Shown piece after piece: positions 19,172 to 29,497 of a stretch of 64,000 nt of DNA. This stretch comes from Pseudomonas graminis (GTDB taxonomy: Bacteria > Pseudomonadota > Gammaproteobacteria > Pseudomonadales > Pseudomonadaceae), in the NCBI RefSeq assembly GCF_002093745.1, contig NZ_MTSB01000016.1, positions 1 to 64,000 on the forward strand, given 5' to 3'. The first letter of the stretch is position 1; every line of letters starts with the position of its first letter. The notes beneath the pieces are model-generated. The model searched no databases. It was not told the origin of the DNA and saw only the letters and a program-made list of their open reading frames with translations. Both the position numbers and the translations under genes were made by a program.

Positions 19172-19190
19172 CTTTTCTGTTTTGAATGCT

Positions 19191-19511
19191 TTAAAGCAGA
19201 TCGTACTGTTTGAGTTTCTTGCGCAACGTGCCTCGGTTCAGGCCCAGCAGCTCGGAGGCTTTTGTCTGGTTGCCCTTGACGTAGTTCATCACGCTTTCAA
19301 GAAGCGGAGCCTCGACTTCCGACAACACCAGGTTGTAGACGTCAGTGACCGATGCGCCTTCGAGGTGGGCGAAATAATTGTGCAGCGCCTTCTCGACACT
19401 TCCGCGCAGGGTCTGACCCTCTTCGCTCGGCGTGTTGAGGTGCTGTTTCAAATTGACATTGTCGCTCACGGGTGTTGTTCCACTCACTAAAGTCTCGGTC
19501 ATCAACGTCAT
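19191..19511 (-). CDS. fis: Nucleoid-associated DNA-binding protein Fis
   Basis: A small dimeric DNA-bending protein that activates rRNA and other growth-linked promoters and helps shape the chromosome. 106 residues; the C-terminal helix-turn-helix [20 protein letters not shown] is nearly invariant in Fis, preceded by [12 protein letters not shown]. The start at 19511 overlaps the dusB stop (ATGA); ATG 19502 is an alternative three codons in. The dusB-fis operon is the standard arrangement in gammaproteobacteria. Confidence 0.96.
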   Translation of the reverse strand: MTLMTETLVSGTTPVSDNVNLKQHLNTPSEEGQTLRGSVEKALHNYFAHLEGASVTDVYNLVLSEVEAPLLESVMNYVKGNQTKASELLGLNRGTLRKKLKQYDLL

Positions 19512-20521
19512 GCGGCCACCTCTTTATCATTCTGGTTATCCGGGCCCTTGCAGCCTTGGCTGAAGAACTCCCGAACGTTGGCGCACTGTGCATCTGTATC
19601 GTCCAAACGGTTGAAAAGGGCGCGAAACTCTCTGGCGCCCGGCAGCGTTGCGAGGTACCAGCCGACATGTTTGCGTGCAATGCGCACACCCATCACGTCG
19701 CCATAGAACGCGTGAAGCGCTGCCAGATGCTCAAGCAGAATGCGTTCCACTTCACTTAACTGCGGGGCCGGGAGTGTTTCTCCGGTGCGCAGAAAATGTT
19801 CTACCTCGCGAAAAATCCAGGGACGCCCCTGAGCGGCCCTGCCAATCAGTAATCCGTCTGCGCCGGTGGCGTGCAGTACGCGCCGGGCCTTTTCCGGTGA
19901 ATCGATGTCGCCGTTGGCGAAGACCGGAATCGACACTGCCTGCTTGATCGCGGCAATGGTGTCGTACTCGGCTTCGCCGGTATAAAGGTCGGCACGGGTT
20001 CGTCCATGTACCGCCAGCGCCTGAATGCCGGCCTGCTCGGCGATTTTCGCCACTGTCAGGCCATTGCGGTTGTCGCGATCCCAGCCAGTGCGGATCTTCA
20101 GCGTGACGGGCACATCGACCGCAGCCACGACGGCCTGCAGAATGTCATTGACCAGTTGTTCATCTTTCAACAGCGCCGAACCCGCTGCCTTGTTGCAGAC
20201 CTTCTTGGCCGGGCAACCCATGTTGATGTCGATGATCTGGGCACCCAGTTCGACATTGGCACGTGCTGCATCCGCCAGCATCTGCGGATCCCCGCCGGCG
20301 ATCTGCACCGAGCGGGGCTCGGGATCGCCTTCGTGGATCATGCGCAGACGCGATTTGCGGCTGTTCCACAGGCTCATGTCACTGGTGACCATTTCCGACA
20401 CCACCAGACCGGCACCGAGTTGTCGGCACAGCTGACGGAAAGGCTGGTCGGTGACGCCCGCCATCGGGGCGAGAATCAAGCCGTTATGCACTGTATATGG
20501 GCCGATGCGTACTGCCGACAT
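19508..20521 (-). CDS. dusB: tRNA-dihydrouridine synthase DusB
   Basis: A flavoenzyme that reduces specific uridines in the tRNA D-loop. 337 residues with [20 protein letters not shown] at the start, the catalytic-cysteine motif [36 protein letters not shown] and [12 protein letters not shown]. The frame runs to 20578, but the family starts at MSAVRIGPY, so ATG 20521 with AGGTAAGG-like sequence upstream is preferred. It is the first gene of the dusB-fis operon; the long gap before it should carry the growth-regulated promoter. Confidence 0.95.
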   Translation of the reverse strand: MSAVRIGPYTVHNGLILAPMAGVTDQPFRQLCRQLGAGLVVSEMVTSDMSLWNSRKSRLRMIHEGDPEPRSVQIAGGDPQMLADAARANVELGAQIIDINMGCPAKKVCNKAAGSALLKDEQLVNDILQAVVAAVDVPVTLKIRTGWDRDNRNGLTVAKIAEQAGIQALAVHGRTRADLYTGEAEYDTIAAIKQAVSIPVFANGDIDSPEKARRVLHATGADGLLIGRAAQGRPWIFREVEHFLRTGETLPAPQLSEVERILLEHLAALHAFYGDVMGVRIARKHVGWYLATLPGAREFRALFNRLDDTDAQCANVREFFSQGCKGPDNQNDKEVAA

Positions 20522-20838
20522 AGCCTTACCTGTTGTGGAGGCCAAATCATCCGCAGGCCGTGTAAAAAACCGTTTCACCCGGTCTGCAACGGCCCGTCCA
20601 GCCAGCCGCTTGCGCCACCCTCAGATCGAACCGAGAGTTTGAAAAAGGGTTGGCATGATACCCGCTCTCGATGACTGGATAAAGGCTGAATTGGATAAAA
20701 TCTGAACAGTTCTTTTAGGGGCGCCTGCCGCGCAATTACAGTGCGTCTGGCATAAAAACGTCGGCGATCATGCCGGGTTCTTGAGCGCAGAAAGCCTTTT
20801 CCAGTTTAGACGCAGTCCGTCTTTTCGGTATAAAGCCG
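20522..20838. other. Intergenic region upstream of dusB-fis
   Basis: About 317 bases between the DUF3426 gene stop and dusB. I see no gene and no clear terminator. Several AT-rich patches (20640-20700, 20740-20760) could be -10 elements on the minus strand; the best, TATCAT near 20655-20660, lacks a good -35 partner. By analogy with dusB-fis elsewhere a strong, growth-phase-controlled promoter is expected here, but I cannot place it. Confidence 0.4.
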
Positions 20839-22173
20839 TCATTCCGGCGAACGGAAGTTCAGGCTGTAATTCACCGCTTTGGCACCCGGATCGAGGATGT
20901 CCAGCGCAATGTGGATAGGCGTCTGGGGTGGCATCTCTTCTTTGCCGGCCATTTCTCCGCTCAGGTATTCGCTGGGTTTGAACCGACGACTGGCAATTAA
21001 CTGACCGCCGGTATCGGAAAAGCGCAGCTCGAGCAGGGGGAATGGCTGGGAAAACGAGGCGCGGTTGTAGATGATAGCGTCCACCACCAGAGCGCCCTGA
21101 AACTCAGGGTGGCTGCGCACCACCAGGTTGCTGCTCTTGAGCTGGGAAATGTCGACTTTCGACGGCACTTTGCAGCCGATCTGCGGGCAGATCTGCTGGA
21201 ACCACGGTCGATACTGATCCTGGCGCGCCAGTTGATCGAAGTGATACCAGACGTATTGACCCGCCAGGCCCGCCAGCGCCAGCATAATCAGCAAACCCCA
21301 CGCAAAACGGCGGCCCCAGCGTGGTTTGGGACGCTGCCAGTCCAGTTGCAAGGGATCGTCGGTCAGGTCCAGAAGTGTCTGGTCGCGAACTGCCGGTTCG
21401 TTGCGTCCGCGTTTGCTGCGCGGATCAGGCTCGGGTTCATGGTCGTCGACATGGTCATCGTCTTCATCATCCACCGCCGACCAGCGCTCGGCTTTTTCGA
21501 CGGGCAGGGTCTTGCGCTGGACGATCACCGGCATTCCCGGCTCGTCGTCATCCAGGTCCTTGTCGAGTGTCAGAGACGGCTCGGTCCGGTCGCGTTCTGA
21601 TGACGGCGAGGGTTCCGGTTCTTCGATTGAGTCAGTGTCCGGAATGACTTCCGCGTGCAGCTCGGGCAGGTGCTCGACATCGTCGTTGTGCAGGGTGTCG
21701 ACCCAGGCGGCTTCTTCAGACTGACGCGTGTCACGCTTTGCGCTCAGGCTCACCTCGTCATTGTCGGCCGCGCTGGCCGGACGTCCAAACGTATCGGGTC
21801 GGCGGGTCTCGCGTTGTTCGAGACGCGCCAGCTCTTCGTCCAGGTTCAGGTTGTCCAGGTCCAGTTCGCTGACCTGCCAGGGATCGTCTTCCTCGGCCGG
21901 TTTGGCTGGTTCAGGCGTGGCCTCCGGGGACGGCACGGGCACGAGTGCCTGCAGAGGTTCCGGGCGGCGTTGCTCGGGCACGACCGGCACCGTGGCCAGC
22001 GGCGCTTTTTCGGAGTCGTCGATAGCGCGCTGCTCCAGCAATTGCCGGGCAGCGTTGAACACCTGCAGGCAGGCTCCGCAACGCACCACGCCACGGGCCA
22101 CGCTCAGTTGAGCGTGACTGACTCTAAAACTGGTTTGGCAGTGCGGGCACTGCGTGACGAAGCTGTCGGTCAT
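20839..22173 (-). CDS. Zinc-ribbon and DUF3426 domain membrane protein
   Basis: A 444-residue protein of unknown role. Residues 1-40 form an MJ0042-type zinc ribbon with two Cys pairs (CPHC and CGAC). Residues about 45-285 are long, acidic and low in complexity (many D/E/P), probably disordered. One membrane helix follows (about 287-310, FAWGLLIMLALAGLAGQYVW). The rest is the DUF3426 domain (VDAIIYNRASFSQPFPLLEL and SPE at the end), likely outside the cytoplasm. It sits just downstream of prmA, as in other pseudomonads. The zinc-ribbon-plus-TM layout suggests a sensor or envelope regulator, which is inference. Confidence 0.85.
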   Translation of the reverse strand: MTDSFVTQCPHCQTSFRVSHAQLSVARGVVRCGACLQVFNAARQLLEQRAIDDSEKAPLATVPVVPEQRRPEPLQALVPVPSPEATPEPAKPAEEDDPWQVSELDLDNLNLDEELARLEQRETRRPDTFGRPASAADNDEVSLSAKRDTRQSEEAAWVDTLHNDDVEHLPELHAEVIPDTDSIEEPEPSPSSERDRTEPSLTLDKDLDDDEPGMPVIVQRKTLPVEKAERWSAVDDEDDDHVDDHEPEPDPRSKRGRNEPAVRDQTLLDLTDDPLQLDWQRPKPRWGRRFAWGLLIMLALAGLAGQYVWYHFDQLARQDQYRPWFQQICPQIGCKVPSKVDISQLKSSNLVVRSHPEFQGALVVDAIIYNRASFSQPFPLLELRFSDTGGQLIASRRFKPSEYLSGEMAGKEEMPPQTPIHIALDILDPGAKAVNYSLNFRSPE

Positions 22174-22197
22174 GCGGCTGTCCGGTTGAAGCGGCGG

Positions 22198-23076
22198 TTA
22201 ACGGCGGCGACCCGTGATGCGTACCCAGCCATCTCGGTTTGCGATCGGGTCCAGATCAAAGCTGTCAGCATAGGCCGCAGCGACTTCTTCACCTTGTTCG
22301 GCAAGGATGCCTGACAAGGCCAGGCGACCCCCGGATTTGATCAGCGCTGCCAGTTGCGGAGCAAGAGACACCAGCGGGCCAGCCAGAATGTTGGCGACCA
22401 GCACATCAGCCTGCTGGTGGGGCAGATTTTCGGGCAGGTACAACGGGAAACGTTCGGCGGCGATATTGTTGCGTCCGGCATTGTCGCGCGAGGCTTCCAG
22501 CGCCTGCACGTCGATGTCGGTGCCGACGGCCTGCTCGGCGCCCAACAGCAGCGCGGCGATGGCCAGAATGCCCGAGCCACAGCCGAAATCCAGTACGTTG
22601 CAGCCTTTGAGGTCCTGGCCGTCCAGCCATTCAAGGCACAGGGCGGTGGTCGGGTGGGTCCCGGTGCCGAACGCCAGGCCCGGGTCGAGCAGCAGGTTCA
22701 CGGCATCCGGTTGTGGCGCTGCGTGCCAGCTCGGCACGATCCAAAGGCGCTGACCGAAACACATGGGCTGGAAGTTGTCCATCCAGCTGCGTTCCCAGTC
22801 CTGGTCTTCGATGACTTCGGCACTGTGTTCAGGCAGTTCTGCGCCGGTCAGCAGGCTCAGGTGCGCCAGCGCCAGTTCGGCGTTGGTGTCGGCCTCGAAC
22901 AGTGCGAGCAGGTGAGTGTGTGCCCACAGCGGCGTGGTGTTGAGTTCCGGTTCGAAAATCGGCTGGTCTTCAGCGTCCATGAACGTCACGGACACGGCGC
23001 CGACTTCAAGAAGCGCATCTTCGTAGGTTTCGGCTTGTTCTGGGCTGATGGCGAGGCGGACTTGCAGCCAAGGCAT
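22198..23076 (-). CDS. prmA: Ribosomal protein L11 methyltransferase PrmA
   Basis: Trimethylates lysines and the N-terminus of ribosomal protein L11. 292 residues: N-terminal L11-recognition domain starting [20 protein letters not shown], a linker, then a SAM-binding domain with [35 protein letters not shown] and VANILAGPL. Length is normal. The gap to accC upstream contains that operon's terminator, so prmA with the DUF3426 gene probably has its own promoter. Confidence 0.95.
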   Translation of the reverse strand: MPWLQVRLAISPEQAETYEDALLEVGAVSVTFMDAEDQPIFEPELNTTPLWAHTHLLALFEADTNAELALAHLSLLTGAELPEHSAEVIEDQDWERSWMDNFQPMCFGQRLWIVPSWHAAPQPDAVNLLLDPGLAFGTGTHPTTALCLEWLDGQDLKGCNVLDFGCGSGILAIAALLLGAEQAVGTDIDVQALEASRDNAGRNNIAAERFPLYLPENLPHQQADVLVANILAGPLVSLAPQLAALIKSGGRLALSGILAEQGEEVAAAYADSFDLDPIANRDGWVRITGRRR

Positions 23077-23168
23077 GGCGGATTACCTTCGATCTGGAAA
23101 TGAGTGCGGCTGATTGGGCCGATGTGGCCGCAGGAAGCGGGCAAGTTTACTGCTATGCGCTGCAAACA

Positions 23169-23194
23169 ACAAAGCCGCATCTCTGCGGCTTTGT
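23169..23194 (-). terminator. Intrinsic terminator after accC
   Basis: ACAAAGCCGCA (23169-23179) and TGCGGCTTTGT (23184-23194) pair perfectly over 11 bp around a four-base loop. On the minus strand it is followed by a T-rich stretch (TGTTTGC), and it lies 20 bases after the accC stop. It closes the aroQ-accB-accC unit. Confidence 0.85.
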
Positions 23195-23213
23195 CGTTCT
23201 GAAACACACTGGC

Positions 23214-24557
23214 TTATTGATTGGCCAGTTTGTGCTCCAGGTAGTGGATGTTGACGCCGCCTTCGCAGAAGCCTTCATCACGGGTCAGGTCACGGTGCAG
23301 CGGGATGTTTGTCTTGATCCCGTCGACCACGATTTCATCCAGGGCATTGCGCATGCGTGCCATGGCTTCTTCGCGGGTCGCGCCCCAAGTGATGACCTTG
23401 CCGATCAGCGAGTCGTAGTTCGATGGCACTTTGTAACCGCTGTACAGGTGCGAATCGACGCGAACGCCATTGCCGCCCGGTGCATGGAAATGCTTGACCA
23501 GGCCTGGGCTCGGAACGAAGGTTTTCGGGTCTTCGGCGTTGATCCGGCATTCCAGCGCATGCCCGGTGATGACAACGTCATCCTGGGTGTACGACAGTTT
23601 GTTGCCAGCGGCGATGCTGAGCATCTCCTTGACGATGTCGATACCGGTGACCATTTCGGAAACCGGATGCTCCACCTGAACACGGGTGTTCATTTCGATG
23701 AAGTAGAAGCGACCGTTCTCGTACAGGAACTCGAACGTCCCCGCACCGCGATAGCCGATATCGATACACGCCTTGACGCAGGCGGCAAGCACGTCAGCGC
23801 GTGCCTGCTCGTCGATGAACGGTGCCGGTGCCTCTTCCAGAACCTTCTGGTGACGGCGCTGCAACGAGCAGTCGCGGTCGCCCAGATGAATCGCCTGGCC
23901 CTGGCCGTCGGAAATGACCTGAACTTCCACGTGACGCGGGTTGGTCAGGTATTTTTCCAGGTAGACCATCGGGTTGCTGAACCAGGCTGCCGCTTCGGCG
24001 CGGGTCTGGGACGCCGCTTCGATCAGGTCTTCTTCGCGATGAACCACACGCATGCCGCGACCACCACCGCCGCCGGCGGCCTTGATGATCACCGGATAGC
24101 CTACTTCGCGACCGATGCGCAGAGCGGTTTCTTCGTCTTCCGGCAGCGGGCCGTCGGAACCCGGAACGGTGGGCACGTTGGCCAGTTTCATGGCGTCCTT
24201 GGCAGACACCTTGTCGCCCATCAGGCGGATGGTGTCTGCTTTCGGGCCGATAAAGGCGAAGCCGGATTTTTCGACCTGTTCGGCGAAATCGGCGTTTTCC
24301 GCGAGGAAACCGTAGCCAGGGTGGATGGCCGTGGCGCCGGTCACTTCAGCCGCCGAGATAATCGCCGGAATGTTCAGGTATGACAGGTTGGCCGGTGCCG
24401 GGCCGATGCAGACGGTTTCGTCCGCCAGGCCCAGGTGCATCAACTCGCGATCTGCCGTGGAGTGTACAGCGACGGTCTTGATGCCCAGTTCTTTACAGGC
24501 ACGCAAGATGCGCAAGGCAATTTCGCCGCGGTTGGCGATCAGAACTTTTTCCAACAT
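23214..24557 (-). CDS. accC: Biotin carboxylase subunit of acetyl-CoA carboxylase, AccC
   Basis: ATP-dependent carboxylation of the biotin on AccB, the first half-reaction of fatty acid synthesis. An ATP-grasp protein of 447 residues from [20 protein letters not shown], with [16 protein letters not shown], the bicarbonate/biotin region [18 protein letters not shown], and [10 protein letters not shown] near the end. The frame opens at 24578, but the family start at ATG 24557 is chosen. It directly follows accB. Confidence 0.97.
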   Translation of the reverse strand: MLEKVLIANRGEIALRILRACKELGIKTVAVHSTADRELMHLGLADETVCIGPAPANLSYLNIPAIISAAEVTGATAIHPGYGFLAENADFAEQVEKSGFAFIGPKADTIRLMGDKVSAKDAMKLANVPTVPGSDGPLPEDEETALRIGREVGYPVIIKAAGGGGGRGMRVVHREEDLIEAASQTRAEAAAWFSNPMVYLEKYLTNPRHVEVQVISDGQGQAIHLGDRDCSLQRRHQKVLEEAPAPFIDEQARADVLAACVKACIDIGYRGAGTFEFLYENGRFYFIEMNTRVQVEHPVSEMVTGIDIVKEMLSIAAGNKLSYTQDDVVITGHALECRINAEDPKTFVPSPGLVKHFHAPGGNGVRVDSHLYSGYKVPSNYDSLIGKVITWGATREEAMARMRNALDEIVVDGIKTNIPLHRDLTRDEGFCEGGVNIHYLEHKLANQ

Positions 24558-24574
24558 CGCAGGCTCTCCCCGGG

Positions 24575-25036
24575 TCAAACGATTGTGAACAGCGGCTGGT
24601 CGAACTCAACCGGCTGACCGTTTTCTACCAGGATGGACTCGATCACACCACTGGCTTCTGCCGTGATGTGGTTCATCATTTTCATCGCTTCAACGATGCA
24701 GATGGTGTCGCCTTTCTTGACGGTCTGGCCGACTTTGACGAACGCAGGCGAGGTTGGCGCCGGGGTCAGGTAGAACGTGCCCACCATTGGCGACTTGACG
24801 ACAAAACCGTTCAGCGCAGGCGCAGACGGTGCTTCTGCAGCCGGAGCGGCCGGTGCAGCGGCGGGTGCTGGCGCGGCTGCAGGCGCGGCGACCGGGGCAG
24901 GCGCGTAGTAAGGCTGCGCCGGCGTCTTGCTGTGGCGGCTGATCCGCACGGATTCTTCGCCTTCACGAATTTCTAATTCGTCGATGCCGGACTCTTCCAG
25001 CAATTCGATCAGTTTCTTGACTTTGCGAATATCCAT
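24575..25036 (-). CDS. accB: Biotin carboxyl carrier protein AccB
   Basis: Carries biotin between the two half-reactions of acetyl-CoA carboxylase. 153 residues: N-terminal helical part [20 protein letters not shown], an Ala/Pro-rich flexible linker (about 38-75), and the C-terminal biotinyl domain with the biotin-accepting lysine K119 in [10 protein letters not shown]. It is the upstream partner of accC in the standard accBC operon, 18 bases apart. Confidence 0.97.
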   Translation of the reverse strand: MDIRKVKKLIELLEESGIDELEIREGEESVRISRHSKTPAQPYYAPAPVAAPAAAPAPAAAPAAPAAEAPSAPALNGFVVKSPMVGTFYLTPAPTSPAFVKVGQTVKKGDTICIVEAMKMMNHITAEASGVIESILVENGQPVEFDQPLFTIV

Positions 25037-25112
25037 TAATCAACTCCCAAGGTTCTGTAAGGGCTTTTTGGCGGCCTGTTCAAGCCCTGTGGCCAGCTTC
25101 AGGCTGGACTCA

Positions 25113-25565
25113 TCAGGGCTTGGCGCTAACGGCCAATTGTTCCAGGGCGGCTTCCAGGGCCAGTCGGTATCCGCTGGCGCCAAGGCCGCAGATCACTCCT
25201 ACAGCGACGTCTGAAAAGTAGGAGTGATGGCGGAAAGGTTCGCGTTTATGCACGTTTGATAAATGCACTTCGATGAATGGGATGCTCACTCCCATCAGCG
25301 CGTCACGTATTGCAACGCTTGTGTGCGTAAAAGCGGCCGGATTGATCAAAATAAAGTCCACACCCTCGCCACGGGCGGCGTGAATGCGGTCGATCAATTC
25401 ATATTCGGCGTTGCTTTGCAGGTACATCAGGTGGTGACCGGCATCACGAGCGCGCTGCTCCAGGTCCTGATTGATCTGAGGCAGAGTGATCGTGCCGTAG
25501 ACCCCGGGTTCCCGAGTGCCCAGCAGGTTCAGGTTCGGCCCGTGAAGGACCAGGATAGTCGCCAT
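25113..25565 (-). CDS. aroQ: Type II 3-dehydroquinate dehydratase AroQ
   Basis: Dehydrates 3-dehydroquinate to 3-dehydroshikimate in the shikimate pathway. 150 residues: [20 protein letters not shown] at the start with the active-site tyrosine, [35 protein letters not shown], and [19 protein letters not shown] with the catalytic histidine. AAAGGAACACGCA precedes the ATG. It lies just upstream of accB, as in P. aeruginosa. Confidence 0.96.
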   Translation of the reverse strand: MATILVLHGPNLNLLGTREPGVYGTITLPQINQDLEQRARDAGHHLMYLQSNAEYELIDRIHAARGEGVDFILINPAAFTHTSVAIRDALMGVSIPFIEVHLSNVHKREPFRHHSYFSDVAVGVICGLGASGYRLALEAALEQLAVSAKP

Positions 25566-25694
25566 TGCGTGTTCCTTTTATTGTCTGCGAGCGGTTTACG
25601 CCCGGCGACTATGCCGGAAGGGCAATGGGCTGTCCAGTTAACAACAGTAGCCAGCACGATGAGCGATATTCGCGCAAAGTTTGTGACCCGTCGT

Positions 25695-27479
25695 TTAGTT
25701 TTGGTCATTTGCCCTGTTCAGACGCTCGATCAGCCCTGCGGCGTCGATTTCGCCGACGACTCGCACATTTGCCCGTTCTTCGCCGTTTTTAGCGAAAAAC
25801 AGCAGTGCCGGAGGGCCGAACAGCTTGTAGCGATCGAGCAAGGCGCGTTGCTCTGCGGTGCTGTCGGTCATGTCGAAACGTATCAGGCTGTAGCCCGCCA
25901 GCCGGGCGACAACGCCCGGGTCCGGCAGCACTTCGTGTTCGATGACCTTACAGCTGATGCACCAGTCTGCGTACCAGTCGAGCAACAACGGCTTGCCTGC
26001 GCTTTGCGCTTCCTGCATCACCCGGTCCAGCTCGGCAGACGTGGTGATCGTCTGCCATTGTGATGAAGCCGGTGCGACGGTGCCGTGACTGGCCGTGGCG
26101 TACTCGCGGCCCAAAGGGCGCACAGGGTCGGTCTGCCCGGACAGCGCGCCATACCAGCAGGCCAGTGCATAGACCAGCAGCGCCAGGCCAAGCAGTTGAG
26201 CCAGTTTTTGCCGCGTGGTCTTTTCCGTGAACTCCAGTGCGCCGAGAAACAAGGCGACGCCCGCTGACAGCAGACCGACCAGCAACAGGGTGATTTGCCC
26301 CGGAAGCACGCGGCTCAGCAGCCCGATTGCCAGCCCGAGCAGCAGCACGCCAATTGCATTTTTCACCGTCACCAGCCAAGGGCCGCTTTTCGGCAGCCAG
26401 GTGGCCCCGCCCGTTGCGATCAACAGCAGCGGTGCGCCCATCCCCAGCCCGAGGGCGAACAGTTTCAAGCCGCCACCAATGGCATCGCCGCTTGCGCTGA
26501 TGTAAAGCAGCGCACCGGCCAGCGGGGCCGATACGCAGGGGGAGACCAGCAGGCTGGAAACCACGCCCAGCACTGCCGCGCCCCACAGTGATCCGCCTTC
26601 GGTCTTGCCTGCGATGCGGTCCAGGCGAGAGCTGATCGACTGCGGCAGGCGCAGCTCGAAGGCGCCGAACATGGCCACCGCAAAAATCACGAAGAACGCT
26701 GAGAACGGCACCAGCACCCAGGCCGATTGCAGTCGTGCCTGCAGATTCAGACCGGCTCCAAACACGCCCATCAGCGCGCCAAGCAAGGCAAAGCAGGCCG
26801 CCATCGGCAAAACGTACGCCAGTGACAGGCTCAGGCCGCGCAGGCCGCCGACCTGACCGCGCAGCACGACGCCCGACAGAATCGGCAGCATCGGCAGGAC
26901 ACACGGGGTGAAGGTCAGGCCTACGCCTGCCAGGAAGAACAGCGCCAGCTCTTTCCAGCTCCAGGTGGCGGAGGCGGGCGCAGAGGTCGCTACGGACGAC
27001 GGGCTGGCGGCCACGTCGCCGATGGTCAGGCGCTCGGTTTCAGGTGGATAGCACAGGCCTTTGTCGGCGCAGCCCTGGTAGGTCACCGCGAGGGTGAAGG
27101 GGCGTTGCTCGCCGGGTTTGCGTGGCAGGTCGATGTCGAGAATGCCGTGATAGACCTCGACATCGCCAAAGTACTCATCGTGCTTCTGTTCGCCCTTGGG
27201 CAGTTGCGCTTCGCCCAGGCCGATGTCGACCGGTTCGGTACGGAACTGGAAGCGATGGCGATACAGGTAATAGCCATCGGTGGCGACCAGACGCAGCTTG
27301 ATCGACTCCGGTGTGGTTTCGATCAGGCTCAGCTGGAACGCCTGGCGAACAGGCAGGAAGTCTTTGCTGTTATCCAGCGAGCCGCCGCCCAGGGTGGACG
27401 ACGGGCGACTGTCCAGCAGGCCCGCGCCGGAAACGGGCAGGGCCAGGATCAATAACATCAGGCATAACAAGCGACGCAT
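25695..27479 (-). CDS. dsbD: Thiol:disulfide interchange protein DsbD (DipZ)
   Basis: Carries electrons from cytoplasmic thioredoxin across the inner membrane to periplasmic DsbC/DsbG and cytochrome maturation. 594 residues: signal peptide (RRLLCLMLLILALPVSG), N-terminal periplasmic domain with its Cys pair (CADKGLCYPP), eight-helix core with membrane cysteines in FTPCVLPMLPIL and SPCVSAPLAGALL, and a C-terminal thioredoxin-like domain with DWCISCKVIEHEV. All six redox cysteines are visible. The open frame begins at 27509; ATG 27479 puts the signal peptide at the N-terminus. Confidence 0.94.
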   Translation of the reverse strand: MRRLLCLMLLILALPVSGAGLLDSRPSSTLGGGSLDNSKDFLPVRQAFQLSLIETTPESIKLRLVATDGYYLYRHRFQFRTEPVDIGLGEAQLPKGEQKHDEYFGDVEVYHGILDIDLPRKPGEQRPFTLAVTYQGCADKGLCYPPETERLTIGDVAASPSSVATSAPASATWSWKELALFFLAGVGLTFTPCVLPMLPILSGVVLRGQVGGLRGLSLSLAYVLPMAACFALLGALMGVFGAGLNLQARLQSAWVLVPFSAFFVIFAVAMFGAFELRLPQSISSRLDRIAGKTEGGSLWGAAVLGVVSSLLVSPCVSAPLAGALLYISASGDAIGGGLKLFALGLGMGAPLLLIATGGATWLPKSGPWLVTVKNAIGVLLLGLAIGLLSRVLPGQITLLLVGLLSAGVALFLGALEFTEKTTRQKLAQLLGLALLVYALACWYGALSGQTDPVRPLGREYATASHGTVAPASSQWQTITTSAELDRVMQEAQSAGKPLLLDWYADWCISCKVIEHEVLPDPGVVARLAGYSLIRFDMTDSTAEQRALLDRYKLFGPPALLFFAKNGEERANVRVVGEIDAAGLIERLNRANDQN

Positions 27480-27575
27480 GGCAGTCTCGAATCTCGAAAG
27501 TCTGCGCATGATAACGGAGTGCTTCGTTGCCTGCTGAGCTCAGGTTTGTAAGGGGCAGTGTCAGGGCCGGGCGGG

Positions 27576-27845
27576 CTATTTGCCACCCGAGGAAAAACTG
27601 CCGCCAGCGTCCTGTTCGTAGAACTCCGGGATTTTGTTTTTATAGGTCTCAAGCCAGCGTTGCAGGCTCAGGTCGCGTTCGGCAGGCGTGGCGATTTGCG
27701 GCGTTGGTGACGCCGCCTTGCCGCTGGCCTGCAATTGCAGCCAGGTTTCGGTCTGTTTTTGCCCGGAGGGTGAAGGCGCGTCGCCCTCGGCCCAGGCATC
27801 GCTTGCGATCAGCAGCATGGCAATGCCGACAATGACGATTCTCAT
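27576..27845 (-). CDS. Small periplasmic DUF3613 protein linked to the Tad locus
   Basis: An 89-residue protein with a signal peptide (MRIVIVGIAMLLIASDAWAE) and a short conserved core (ETWLQLQASGKAASPTPQ, RDLSLQRWLETYKNKIPEFY). This resembles the DUF3613 family commonly found after tadD in pseudomonad pilus loci (PA4298 position, from memory). Its ATG overlaps the tadD stop. Role unknown; it is the last gene of the minus-strand Tad operon. Confidence 0.75.
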   Translation of the reverse strand: MRIVIVGIAMLLIASDAWAEGDAPSPSGQKQTETWLQLQASGKAASPTPQIATPAERDLSLQRWLETYKNKIPEFYEQDAGGSFSSGGK

Positions 27846-28576
27846 GGCTGTACTCCTGTTGGCTGTCGAGCAGCCTGCGCGGACACGGCTGCATTTCGTG
27901 CGGCGGATGCCAGTGGTGAGGGCAGGTTTTTTCTGAGCTTCTCGGCGCGCGCCTGGGCGTCGGTGATCTGCGCAGGCGTCAGCCCTGTCCGGGATGCCAG
28001 TTCGGCGGCTTGTGTCCAGTTGTTCTGGTAGATCAGCAGCGTGGCCAGATTGATCGCCGCCAGCGGGTCAGACTGCTTGAGCTCCAGTGCAGTCAGAAAC
28101 TGGAACCGCGCCTGTTCCAGCTTGAACTGGTTGAGGTAGACCACGCCAAGATCGTTGCGGATCTTTTCATCCGTCGGTTGCAGCTTGCTCGCCGCAAGCA
28201 AGTGCTGCTGCGCCAGTGCATTATCGCCACGCGCTGCCGCCAGTTGCCCCAGCCCATGTTCGCCTTGCGCTGCCCGACACGTACCGAGCAGGCTGCGATA
28301 CAGCGGCTCGGCCTCGTTGCTGCCCAGCAGCCGTAATACCCGAGCCTTGCGCAAACGCACCTCGCCGAGGCTGTCCGGCAAGCCTTCCAGGTTGGCGAGG
28401 CTGGCGTGCAGGCGCCCTTCATCGGCCATGTTCTGGGCCAGATTCAGGGCGAACTCCTGATCCGAGGTCAGCTTTGGGCACTGCACCGTCGGGTTTGAAG
28501 CCTGAGTCCAGAGCGCTCGACCATCGCTGGCACAGCCACCCAGCAGCAGGCCGAGCATTACGATTAGCGGTTTCAT
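27842..28576 (-). CDS. tadD: TPR lipoprotein TadD, Flp pilus assembly
   Basis: A predicted pilotin-like lipoprotein that helps the Tad secretin reach or stay in the outer membrane. 244 residues: lipoprotein signal with lipobox LLLGGC, then TPR helices (EFALNLAQNMADEGRLHASL; IRNDLGVVYLNQFKLEQARF; PLAAINLATLLIYQNNW). The frame opens at 28615, but ATG 28576 begins directly with the signal peptide. It lies between tadC and the DUF3613 gene. Confidence 0.88.
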   Translation of the reverse strand: MKPLIVMLGLLLGGCASDGRALWTQASNPTVQCPKLTSDQEFALNLAQNMADEGRLHASLANLEGLPDSLGEVRLRKARVLRLLGSNEAEPLYRSLLGTCRAAQGEHGLGQLAAARGDNALAQQHLLAASKLQPTDEKIRNDLGVVYLNQFKLEQARFQFLTALELKQSDPLAAINLATLLIYQNNWTQAAELASRTGLTPAQITDAQARAEKLRKNLPSPLASAARNAAVSAQAARQPTGVQP

Positions 28577-28611
28577 TGCATGGCGTCCTTTCGTGCAGCG
28601 GCGACCGGGCT

Positions 28612-29496
28612 TCAACTGCCCAGTGCGCGGCTTATGGCGATAAAACCCGGCCCGGCCAGCACAATCAGCAGGGCGGGAAACAGAAACACCATCATGACCA
28701 CCGACATTTTTGCCGACAGTTTGGAAATGTATTCCTGCAAGCGGGTCAGGCGTCGGTCGTCGATCAATTGTTTGAGCGTCAGCAGTGATTTCAACGCGCC
28801 GCCACCCTGATGAATCAACTGATTGAGAATCACACAGGTGTCGCTCAGTTCGTCGACGGCCAGCAAAGCCGCGGTCTTGCGCAGCTCCTCACCCAGCTCC
28901 AGGCCGGAGTCGACGCGCGTCAGCACTACACGTATTTCCTCGGACAGCACCGGCAGCAGCTCTTTGCCTTCCTTGCTCAGCACCCGCAGCGCTTGCTCGA
29001 CCGCCATGCCGGATTCGAACAGGATGCGCAGCAGCGGAATAAAGGTCGAGATTTCGGTCACGATCTGTTTCTGGCGACGTTTGGCTGCGGCGGCCAGGAT
29101 CCGTTTGGGCAGCAGGTAGCCGATGCCCAGCGCCAGCAGCGGCGCAATGATCGGTTGCTCGACGGTCTTGAAAAATATCAGCTGGATCAGGATGACGACG
29201 CTCATCAGGCCGACGGGCACACCCACCTGGCAAGCGGCGAACAGCGAACGTTTGCTGGCGCGCCGCCAACCGATGCGGTTCAGCAGCACCTGACTTTCCG
29301 AGTCCAGGCTGATGCTGCGCTGGCCGAGGCGGGTATCGCCCAACAAGCGCAGCAAGCTGCCGACCCGGCTTTCGCGCACCAGCTCGCCCCTAAGTCGTTT
29401 GGCCACCAGCCGCTCGCTGCGACGCTGGCGGGCGATGCCGGACAACAGCAGAAAAGCTGCCGCAGCCAGCAGCAGTGCGCTCAATAGCAGCCCCAT
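28612..29496 (-). CDS. tadC: Tad pilus inner-membrane platform protein TadC
   Basis: A 294-residue polytopic GspF-like protein that, with TadB, forms the platform on which pilin is assembled by TadA. It has an N-terminal hydrophobic segment (LLSALLLAAAAFLLLSGIA), a helical pair near 90-135, the GspF domain (ISTFIPLLRILFESGMAVEQ, VLTRVDSGLELGEELRKTAA), and a C-terminal helix (MVFLFPALLIVLAGPGFIAI). It is one base from tadB and overlaps no other family; order tadB-tadC-tadD is conserved. Confidence 0.92.
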   Translation of the reverse strand: MGLLLSALLLAAAAFLLLSGIARQRRSERLVAKRLRGELVRESRVGSLLRLLGDTRLGQRSISLDSESQVLLNRIGWRRASKRSLFAACQVGVPVGLMSVVILIQLIFFKTVEQPIIAPLLALGIGYLLPKRILAAAAKRRQKQIVTEISTFIPLLRILFESGMAVEQALRVLSKEGKELLPVLSEEIRVVLTRVDSGLELGEELRKTAALLAVDELSDTCVILNQLIHQGGGALKSLLTLKQLIDDRRLTRLQEYISKLSAKMSVVMMVFLFPALLIVLAGPGFIAISRALGS

Positions 29497-29497
29497 T

